Source: Verrucomicrobiota bacterium
GTDB taxonomy: Bacteria > Verrucomicrobiota > Verrucomicrobiia > Verrucomicrobiales > DEV007
Direction of reading: 5' to 3'
Assembly (NCBI GenBank): GCA_020629815.1
Contig: JAHDCN010000202.1
Coordinates: 1-5,522 of the forward strand
Length of the DNA: 5,522 nt
The number at the start of each line of letters is the position of its first letter. Position 1 is the stretch's first letter. The position numbers were made by a program, and so were the translations under genes. The notes beneath the pieces were generated by a model. It ran no database searches. It was not told where the DNA came from and was given only the letters and a program-made list of their open reading frames with translations. Positions 1 through 4,713 of this stretch are shown one piece after another.

Positions 1-299
1 TCCGCAAAGGCGAAGACCTGCTCGAGTCGATCCTCTATCCATCTGAATCCCTCGCTCGCGATTTCGAAACCTTTACCGCCACGAAGAATGATGGCTCTGC
101 CATTCTCGGTCTGGTGCGCAGCGAGGCAACTGACCGCGTCGAAATGATCGACCCCGCCGGTCAAAACCACACCGTTTTGCGCAGCGATCTCAAGTCCCTC
201 GAACCGATAGCCACCTCCCTGATGCCCGTCGGCCTCGACCAGGTTCTGGGCGAAAAAGATTTGCTGGATATGGTGGCGTATTTGTTGAGTTTGAAGTAA
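1..299 (+). CDS. C-terminal part of a PVC-type heme-binding-domain (cytochrome c-like) protein, 5' truncated by the window
   Basis: The first complete codon is at position 3 and the frame stays open for 98 residues to a TAA at 297-299. The fragment matches, from memory, the end of the 'putative heme-binding domain' typical of large secreted proteins of Planctomycetes and Verrucomicrobia: LLESILYPSESLARDF (residues 6-21), an NDG turn with ILGLV (29-38), a D-AG-N turn (50-55), LKSLEPIATSLMPVGL (63-78) and the closing helix DLLDMVAYLLSLK (86-98). Family members usually carry a CxxCH heme-attachment motif just upstream of this part, often after sugar-dehydrogenase-like or HEAT-repeat domains; here that would lie outside the window, so heme binding is not directly seen. 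The likely role is periplasmic or extracytoplasmic electron transfer coupled to oxidation of an organic substrate. A DUF6428 gene follows 27 bases downstream on the same strand, with no terminator visible between them. Confidence 0.85.
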   Translation, partial: RKGEDLLESILYPSESLARDFETFTATKNDGSAILGLVRSEATDRVEMIDPAGQNHTVLRSDLKSLEPIATSLMPVGLDQVLGEKDLLDMVAYLLSLK

Positions 300-326
300 G
301 CGTTTGAAACATTCAGAGCACAAGCA

Positions 327-815
327 ATGAACCTATCCGAACTCAAGCAAACCCTCACGGACAACCCGAAAAAGGATCTTCAATTCCATCTTCACGATGA
401 CACGGTGATTCCCGCGCACTTTCACATCACGGAGGTGGGTCACGTAGCAAAGAAGTTCATCGACTGCGGTGGCACCGTCCGCGAAGAAGAGAAAGCCCTA
501 CTCCAAATCTGGGTCACTACTGACGAGGATCATCGGGTCAACGCCGGCCAGCTCGGGATTATCATTGATCACGGCAAACCTGTTCTTCCCGAGCATGATT
601 TGCCAGTCGAATTCGAATACGAGCATGGCCTGCTTTCCCACTTTGAGGTCACATCGGTTAAGGTGGCAGATGCCGTTCAGATCCAACTGGAGCCGAAACA
701 AACCGACTGCATGGCCAAAGATGTTTGCTGCGTCCCGGAAGATGCGGAGTCAATTACCCGCATCCGCATTCAGGGAATCTCTTCCCCTTGTGACCCGACC
801 TCGGGCTGTTGTTAA
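327..815 (+). CDS. DUF6428 family protein with a cysteine-rich C-terminal tail
   Basis: This 162-residue cytoplasmic protein has no signal peptide or membrane segment. I recognise the DUF6428 pattern from memory: VIPAHFHITEVGHVAKKFID (27-46), CGGTVREE (47-54), LQIWVTTDEDHR (59-70), and KQTDCMAKDVCC (124-135). The function of the family is not established. I associate it with neighbourhoods containing ArsR-type regulators and arsenic or phosphate genes, but no such gene lies in this window. Seven cysteines are present: C47, C128, C134, C135, C155, C161 and C162. The protein ends in a CDPTSGCC tail, and there is an HFH motif at 31-33, so soft-metal or metalloid binding is plausible but inferred. 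The ATG at 327 is chosen because MNLSELKQTL fits the start of the family; no clear Shine-Dalgarno precedes it. The gene is convergent with fetB, with 10 bases between the stop codons. Confidence 0.82.
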   Translation: MNLSELKQTLTDNPKKDLQFHLHDDTVIPAHFHITEVGHVAKKFIDCGGTVREEEKALLQIWVTTDEDHRVNAGQLGIIIDHGKPVLPEHDLPVEFEYEHGLLSHFEVTSVKVADAVQIQLEPKQTDCMAKDVCCVPEDAESITRIRIQGISSPCDPTSGCC

Positions 816-825
816 AAGGGAGAGC

Positions 826-1611
826 TCAGCGATAGACCTCTTTTCGCACCATCCCCCAGGGATCGATCGCCTTTCGAGTTGCCAGTAGAATAGCAAGCGT
901 GACGCCGAGAGCCATCGCAGCAAAAATTGACGTCATAATTGCGATCTGATATTTGGTCGCAACCACCGGGCTGGAACCTCCCAGGATCTGTCCGGTCATC
1001 ATGCCAGGTAGGGAAACGATGCCCATGGTCGCCATACCCGCGAGCATTGGTTTGATCGCCCTGGTCACAGCCTCCCGCAGGCCGGGACGCAATGCCTCGA
1101 ACTGGGAAGCTCCATTTCCCAATCGGAACAGGTAGCGACTTTCGTTTTCTTTCAGCCCCTGGAAGAAATGTGTGAGTGCCACGATGTTTCCCGATAGCGT
1201 ATTGCCCAGAATCATTCCTCCCAGCACGACGAGAAACCGCGCAGCAAATAAATTGTCGATCCGTGCAATGAAGGCATTGAAGAAAAGCACGACTCCCACG
1301 GTCGCCAGAACAGTGGCCACACAAACGGGAAATAGAATCGCCGAAACTCGCAGTTGGCTCTTTTGCACGGTCGTGAGCGCCGCGACAGTCATCATGACCA
1401 ACAGCCAGCCGATATTGACCCAGGGATTGTCCATGCGGAACAGCCAGGTCAGATAGACGGCTGCAAACGCCAGTTGAATAGCCATCCTCACGGCTGCAAT
1501 CGCCAACTCCCGAATAATCCCCAACTTCAACCAGAGGGAAATTCCCACCGGAATACCCAACAAAGCAAAGGCGGCAATCAAAGAAGCAATAGAGAGATCC
1601 GGAGTTGTCAT
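826..1611 (-). CDS. fetB: FetB/UPF0014-family ABC transporter permease
   Basis: This 261-residue integral inner-membrane protein has about seven hydrophobic segments, near residues 5-26, 36-58, 65-81, 91-113, 123-145, 186-205 and 222-246. It carries the two most recognisable UPF0014 motifs: GGMILGNTLSGN (131-142) and SLPGMMTGQILGGSSP (200-215). E. coli FetB (YbbM) partners with FetA and is linked to iron export and peroxide tolerance; the substrate here is not shown by the sequence. The frame is open back to 1656, but the ATG at 1611 is the better start. It overlaps the ATPase stop as ATGA, is preceded by GGGGAAAGA, and gives the expected N-terminus MTTPDLSIASL; the 15-residue extension MESIGAGDHHRNGER is hydrophilic and lies inside the ATPase gene. 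The 4-base overlap implies translational coupling. It is the last gene of the minus-strand unit, and I see no clear terminator before the convergent DUF6428 gene. Confidence 0.93.
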   Translation of the reverse strand: MTTPDLSIASLIAAFALLGIPVGISLWLKLGIIRELAIAAVRMAIQLAFAAVYLTWLFRMDNPWVNIGWLLVMMTVAALTTVQKSQLRVSAILFPVCVATVLATVGVVLFFNAFIARIDNLFAARFLVVLGGMILGNTLSGNIVALTHFFQGLKENESRYLFRLGNGASQFEALRPGLREAVTRAIKPMLAGMATMGIVSLPGMMTGQILGGSSPVVATKYQIAIMTSIFAAMALGVTLAILLATRKAIDPWGMVRKEVYR

Positions 1612-2222
1612 TCTTTCCCCATTTCTATGATGGTCGCCTGCTCCAATCGATTCCACGCGGGATCGTGTGAAGAGACGACCACGGTGCTCTCGACGTCGGA
1701 CAAAAAGTGTTCCGCTACGGAGACTTTTCGTTCTTCATCCAAAGCAGAAGTCGGCTCATCCAGCAAAAGAATCTCGCGCTCGCGCAACTGAATTCCGGCA
1801 ATCGCAAGTCGCTGCCTTTCTCCACCGGAGAGCTCTTTGATTTCTTTATCTGCAATCTGCGAACTCAGCCCCAGCTGGGTAAAAACTGTTTCGCTGGCAC
1901 TTGCTGCTTCACCGCCAAAACTCTTCAGCCAATCACCCGCACGACCCGGTCCCAAATCGACGTCCTGACTCAGGTATCCACATTGACCGCGAAGCTTCCA
2001 AGCAAGATCAGGTGTTAGCTCCTGCCCATCGAAGCGAATCACTCCTTTGTCCGGTTGAATAAATCCGAGTAACAATCGCAAGACGGAGGACTTTCCACAT
2101 CCGGAAGGACCGCGCAGCACCACCTTCTCCCCTCTGGCAATCCGAAGCGAAAAATCACTCAAGATCAATTGATCCCCAAAGCGGACATCAATCTGATCCA
2201 ACTCCCACAGCGCGCTCGCCAT
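1608..2222 (-). CDS. fetA: FetA-type ABC transporter ATP-binding protein
   Basis: This 204-residue single nucleotide-binding domain would energise the FetB permease encoded immediately downstream. All core ABC motifs are present: Walker A GPSGCGKSS (38-46), Q-loop YLSQ (83-86), signature LSGGERQ (131-137), Walker B ILLLDE with catalytic E156, D-loop SALD (159-162) and H-loop H186. Its size and its pairing with a UPF0014 permease match FetA (YbbL), which functions with FetB in iron homeostasis in E. coli; the transported ion here is inferred, not shown. The chosen start is the ATG at 2222, four bases after the TAG of the upstream small gene. A TTG at 2234 would add MSRE and overlap the upstream gene by 8 bases; GGGGCAAAAG lies ahead of it, so that start cannot be excluded. 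The stop overlaps the fetB start by 4 bases. Confidence 0.93.
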   Translation of the reverse strand: MASALWELDQIDVRFGDQLILSDFSLRIARGEKVVLRGPSGCGKSSVLRLLLGFIQPDKGVIRFDGQELTPDLAWKLRGQCGYLSQDVDLGPGRAGDWLKSFGGEAASASETVFTQLGLSSQIADKEIKELSGGERQRLAIAGIQLREREILLLDEPTSALDEERKVSVAEHFLSDVESTVVVSSHDPAWNRLEQATIIEMGKE

Positions 2223-2226
2223 TTCT

Positions 2227-2409
2227 CTACTCAACTACTTTTGCCCCTTTGATCAGTCGGCAAAATTCCTTCTTCGTCACCCGGTGGTGTGTGCCACCTT
2301 CTACATGGCTGTCATCCAGCTGTTTGTATTCAACCGCAAGGCGTTCGAGAGTCACAATGCGATAGCGCTCTCCACCTTTCTCCCAAAGTTGGTTCTGATA
2401 TAGTCTCAT
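2227..2409 (-). CDS. Conserved-looking 60-residue small protein of unknown function
   Basis: This is a small soluble, charged protein with no signal peptide or membrane helix. The sequence reads like a compact folded domain: a YQNQLWEKGGERYRIVTLERL segment (4-24) suggests two beta strands, VEYKQL (26-31) another, then GGTHHRV (38-44) and a closing helix TKKEFCRLIKG (45-55) with one cysteine, C50. I believe similar short proteins occur as hypotheticals in Verrucomicrobia and some Proteobacteria, but I cannot name a family or function. It is credible as a gene because it fills the space between the SDR and the ATPase with spacings of 6 and 4 bases, and its start codon follows GGGTGA, which may serve as a weak ribosome-binding site although it overlaps the SDR stop. 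It is most likely cotranscribed with both neighbours. Whether it acts with the transporter is unknown. Confidence 0.78.
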   Translation of the reverse strand: MRLYQNQLWEKGGERYRIVTLERLAVEYKQLDDSHVEGGTHHRVTKKEFCRLIKGAKVVE

Positions 2410-2415
2410 AAAATT

Positions 2416-3201
2416 TCACCCAAGTCCCAAATCCTTCAACCACGGTGCCGGAATCTCCGGCGGCATCCCACCAAAAGGCTGATAAACCGGAAGCTGAATC
2501 ACATTCATACTGTGTGCCTGTGATGCGATAAAAAACAGAGTTTCCCCACAGTCTTCACACTGGATCATTGCTTCGCGGTGCTCCTGCGAAGGAAGCACCG
2601 GACGGTTTTCCACGATCGGAGTATTGGCCTCTCCCGGTGCGTATTCGGATACTGCGATTCCATAAGCGCTCAACTGCTGTCGCGCGGTAAACAAGAGACC
2701 ATGAACAGCCCACTTACTCGCAGTGTAGGGCACTCCGGCAAACGAATCGAAGCCATGCCCGGCAGTAGAGGAAACCACTACAATCTTGCCGCCTCCATTG
2801 TTTGCCATTGGCTTCGAAACTGCCTCGATCATATTCACCACCCCCAGGACATTGACATCCAACACCGCCTTCCAGGATTCCTCCGAAGCAATGCGGGATG
2901 AGTCTTCATGAGCCATAAAACGGTCAGGCGTGTTGATCCCAGCCGTATGGATCAGAGCATCCGGAACCCCTTCTTTCAATACCTCCCCCATCGCCTCCGA
3001 AATACTGTCAGTGCATGCCACGTCGCAAACTACAGGCATAATCCCGGACGATAGCGCAGCCGTTTCTTCCAGAGATTTCGCCGTCCGACCAAAGATAAAT
3101 GTCCGGGCTCCTGCCTCAGCAAACTTGATCGCAGTAGTCTGCCCCATACCCCCGGCACCACCGGTAATAATGACAATTTTCCCTGTCCAATCCTGACTCA
3201 T
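2416..3201 (-). CDS. Short-chain dehydrogenase/reductase (SDR) family oxidoreductase
   Basis: This 261-residue classical SDR is presumably a cytoplasmic NAD(P)-dependent oxidoreductase. Visible motifs are the Rossmann glycine loop TGGAGGMG (13-20), the acidic CDVA (59-62) of the adenine pocket, HTAG (85-88) in place of the usual NNAG, the structural N117 in DVNVLG, catalytic S145 in VVSSTAG, and YTASK giving Y159 and K163. The GRT after the second strand (38-40) suggests preference for NADP(H). After the core, the region that usually forms the substrate lid (about 190-215) contains CEDC (215-218), and the chain ends in a proline-rich GGMPPEIPAPWLKDLGLG tail. The substrate cannot be assigned. 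The ATG at 3201 is the natural start for the glycine-loop position, with no strong Shine-Dalgarno; AAAGAGAAAG lies rather far upstream. It is the first gene of the minus-strand unit with the small protein and FetAB. Confidence 0.92.
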   Translation of the reverse strand: MSQDWTGKIVIITGGAGGMGQTTAIKFAEAGARTFIFGRTAKSLEETAALSSGIMPVVCDVACTDSISEAMGEVLKEGVPDALIHTAGINTPDRFMAHEDSSRIASEESWKAVLDVNVLGVVNMIEAVSKPMANNGGGKIVVVSSTAGHGFDSFAGVPYTASKWAVHGLLFTARQQLSAYGIAVSEYAPGEANTPIVENRPVLPSQEHREAMIQCEDCGETLFFIASQAHSMNVIQLPVYQPFGGMPPEIPAPWLKDLGLG

Positions 3202-3233
3202 GCGGGCACCGTAGCGGGGTCTTTCTCTTTTGC
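3202..3233. promoter_or_regulatory. 32-base divergent intergenic spacer between the SDR and MBL-fold genes
   Basis: Only 32 bases separate the two divergent ATG codons. The spacer is GC-rich at its left and pyrimidine-rich on the + strand at its right (TCTTTCTCTTTTGC), so on the minus strand it gives a purine run ahead of the SDR. There is no room for two complete, non-overlapping sigma-70 promoters with leaders. At least one promoter must therefore lie inside the opposing coding region, or transcripts are leaderless or nearly so. I cannot identify a convincing -35/-10 pair inside the spacer, and the + strand start has no Shine-Dalgarno. Confidence 0.35.
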
Positions 3234-3929
3234 ATGAAAATTCGACAGGATTGCCTACAGATTCGCGGTCGACTTGTGCACTTTCATGCCCTTTTGGAAA
3301 AAGACCGCATCACCCTAATTGATGGCGGCTTCCTTGGGAATCCGATCAAGAGGGTGGCACGCGTTCTTGCCCGGCATAATCGATCTGTAGAAGAAATCAG
3401 CCATATTGTCGTTTCTCATGGTCACATTGATCACACGCTTTCCCTGCAAAAATGGAAAGAACAGACCAATGCCGTGATTCTAGCACCGGAGAAAGATCGG
3501 ATTCAAATCCGTGGAGAATACCCGTATCGCGGCTTGAACAGACTTTGCGGATATATGGAGGGATGCACCCGGGCCTTATTTCGCTTTCAGCCTCCTGTCA
3601 TCGATCGATGGTTTCACCCGGGCGAGAAACTGGGGCTCTGGGATGATCTCGAAGTCGTTCCTTTCCCCGGACACACCGTTGGTCACTGCGGCTTCTATTC
3701 CCCTTCTCGAAAGTTTCTGATCGCCAACGATCTGTTCTCCAATTTCCTCGGGCTGACTGGTCCGCCTCCACCCTGGTTCAACATCGACCAGAAGGAAATT
3801 CGAGAGAGCATTGTGAAGGCAGCTGAACTGGATATCTCCGGCGGAGTGACACTGAATCACTGCCGCCCAGCAAGCGCTGGAGGCCACCGTGACGACCTGT
3901 TGAAGCTCGCAAAAAGGCTTCGCAAGTAA
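3234..3929 (+). CDS. Metallo-beta-lactamase-fold metal-dependent hydrolase
   Basis: This 231-residue protein has no signal peptide and is predicted cytoplasmic. It contains a full set of binuclear-metal ligands of the MBL fold: the SHGHIDH motif with H62, H64, D66 and H67, PGHTVGH with H147, D166 in IANDLFS, and H209 in LNHC. The early LIDGGF (28-33) is the typical strand and turn of the fold. A proline-rich stretch TGPPPPWFN (175-183) after D166 probably forms an active-site loop. The family covers glyoxalase II-like, lactonase-like and other hydrolases, and the substrate cannot be assigned from this sequence. The ATG at 3234 is the only ATG or GTG start in frame near the fold's first strand; no Shine-Dalgarno is visible. 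It is divergent from the SDR gene, so shared regulation is possible. No good terminator follows; the AT-rich stretch after the stop has only a weak 4-bp hairpin. Confidence 0.9.
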   Translation: MKIRQDCLQIRGRLVHFHALLEKDRITLIDGGFLGNPIKRVARVLARHNRSVEEISHIVVSHGHIDHTLSLQKWKEQTNAVILAPEKDRIQIRGEYPYRGLNRLCGYMEGCTRALFRFQPPVIDRWFHPGEKLGLWDDLEVVPFPGHTVGHCGFYSPSRKFLIANDLFSNFLGLTGPPPPWFNIDQKEIRESIVKAAELDISGGVTLNHCRPASAGGHRDDLLKLAKRLRK

Positions 3930-4096
3930 GCAGTCAAATCAGGGACACTTCCAAAAAGTCACAATTTTTCGATCTTTTTTGCATAAAGGCGAGACCTGCT
4001 GAGTCTCACTTCCAGCTACAGCAATTTTCAGCACACTACTGAACGCTTAGCTAACTACAACAAACAACTACTACACTATACAAACCATACTATACA
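3930..4096 (+). other. Intergenic region and putative 5' leader of the secreted-protein gene
   Basis: This 167-base gap precedes the secreted-protein gene. It opens with an AT-rich block (about 3937-3987) holding AGGGACACTTCC and two T-runs (TTTTT and TTTTTT). A short inverted repeat follows: GAGAC at 3991-3995 and GTCTC at 4003-4007 with a 7-base loop. TGCTGA (3997-4002) is also complementary to TCAGCA (4028-4033), and the two pairings exclude each other. Bases 4051-4096 contain no G at all and are dominated by A and C, with ACTATACAA repeated at 4075-4083 and 4089-4097. There is no Shine-Dalgarno before the ATG at 4097. The promoter must lie somewhere here, but I cannot place -35/-10 boxes with confidence. 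Confidence 0.5.
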
Positions 4097-4648
4097 ATGA
4101 ACACAATTACCAAGCTCACAGCCATTGCCTCCGCAGCGATTCTTACTGCTACTGCCGCTAACGCTGCCGACCCCGCAGTCACCGCATTCACAGGACACGG
4201 AGTTCGCACTGGCGAAGGAACTTTTCAAATTCACCTTACCGCAACCGTGACCAACAACGGTCCAGGTGCGATGCCGGCGTCTCAGCTAAACTTCCGTCAT
4301 CAGTGGTCACGTGTGCCGATGCGCACCCTGCAGGTAAGAGCGCTGAATCCAGGTCAAAGCGCCAACGTCACCTTTGTCACCGGGACCTACTGGTGCGACC
4401 GCTACGAAGAAGAATTCGATCCCCAGTTCAGCGTCGAACTGGTTTCAAGAGGTGATTCCAACCTTACCAACAACCACCGAGCCGGGGTCAGCGAAAAATC
4501 GATCGTTCGTGGAATGTGCCAGGCTCGTTACATCCGCGGCACAAAAGCTCCGTTGAAGAAAGTGCCAGCCTTCCGCGGCCTGACGCCTACGAGCACGACC
4601 AAGAAAAACTCGATCTACACCTTGCTGAACAAGAGCAAAAAGAAGTAA
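4097..4648 (+). CDS. Small secreted protein with a CARDB/Ig-like domain and lysine-rich tail
   Basis: This 183-residue precursor has a clear Sec signal peptide: MNTITK, a hydrophobic alanine-rich core (about 8-20), and an ANA-AD cleavage region giving a mature protein from about residue 24 or 25. The mature part resembles a CARDB/Ig-like beta-sandwich: LTATVTNNGPGAMPAS (47-62), LNPGQSANVTFVTG (83-96) and SNLTNNHRAG (121-130) correspond to the conserved turns of that fold. C100 and C141 are the only cysteines in the mature chain and could form a disulfide after export. The C-terminal 35 or so residues are basic and low in complexity (TSTTKKN, NKSKKK) and probably disordered. No lipobox, LPxTG or PEP-CTERM sorting signal is seen, so release to the periplasm or exterior is likely. 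Function is unknown. It appears monocistronic, with its own leader and a strong terminator 27 bases after the stop. Confidence 0.85.
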   Translation: MNTITKLTAIASAAILTATAANAADPAVTAFTGHGVRTGEGTFQIHLTATVTNNGPGAMPASQLNFRHQWSRVPMRTLQVRALNPGQSANVTFVTGTYWCDRYEEEFDPQFSVELVSRGDSNLTNNHRAGVSEKSIVRGMCQARYIRGTKAPLKKVPAFRGLTPTSTTKKNSIYTLLNKSKKK

Positions 4649-4675
4649 GCAAAAATTCATCGTTCTAATCAAAGA

Positions 4676-4713
4676 GGGCATCCGGTGCAAGCCGGGTGCC
4701 CTTTTCATTTTTT
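4676..4713 (+). terminator. Rho-independent terminator after the secreted-protein gene
   Basis: GGGCATCCGG (4676-4685) pairs over 10 bp, including one T-G wobble, with CCGGGTGCCC (4692-4701) across the loop TGCAAG. It is followed by TTTTCATTTTTT (4702-4713). This is a strong intrinsic terminator for the + strand. The T-tract overlaps the last codons and stop of the convergent ispH gene (stop at 4705-4707). In the minus direction the same hairpin is followed by only a weak T-run (TCTTTGATT), so termination of ispH transcripts here would be less efficient. Confidence 0.9.

Noticed and set aside
794..805. CCCG/CGGG mini-hairpin near the end of the DUF6428 gene as a terminator
   Set aside because: Four-bp stem inside coding sequence with no T-run following; not credible as a terminator.
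469..888. 139-codon + strand frame overlapping the DUF6428 gene
   Set aside because: Shadow of the DUF6428 gene; Ser/Arg/Pro-rich translation without motifs and running into the convergent fetB.
812..1324. 170-codon open frame on the minus strand overlapping the permease
   Set aside because: Out-of-frame shadow of fetB; the translation is Arg/Gly/Cys-rich without recognisable motifs, whereas the fetB frame shows clear UPF0014 motifs.
1612..1656. N-terminal 15-codon extension of fetB
   Set aside because: It lies inside the ATPase gene and is hydrophilic, while the ATG at 1611 gives the expected N-terminus and a standard ATGA coupling.
1354..1791. 145-codon + strand open frame antisense to fetA and fetB
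   Set aside because: Low-complexity His/Asn/Gln/Ser-rich translation, fully antisense to two well-supported genes.
3945..3986. Terminator after the MBL-fold gene
   Set aside because: T-runs are present, but only a 4-bp ACTT/AAGT stem precedes them, too weak to call.
4077..4082. TATACA as a -10 box for the secreted-protein gene
   Set aside because: No plausible -35 at suitable spacing, and the whole tract is A/C/T-only so TATA-like words are expected by chance.
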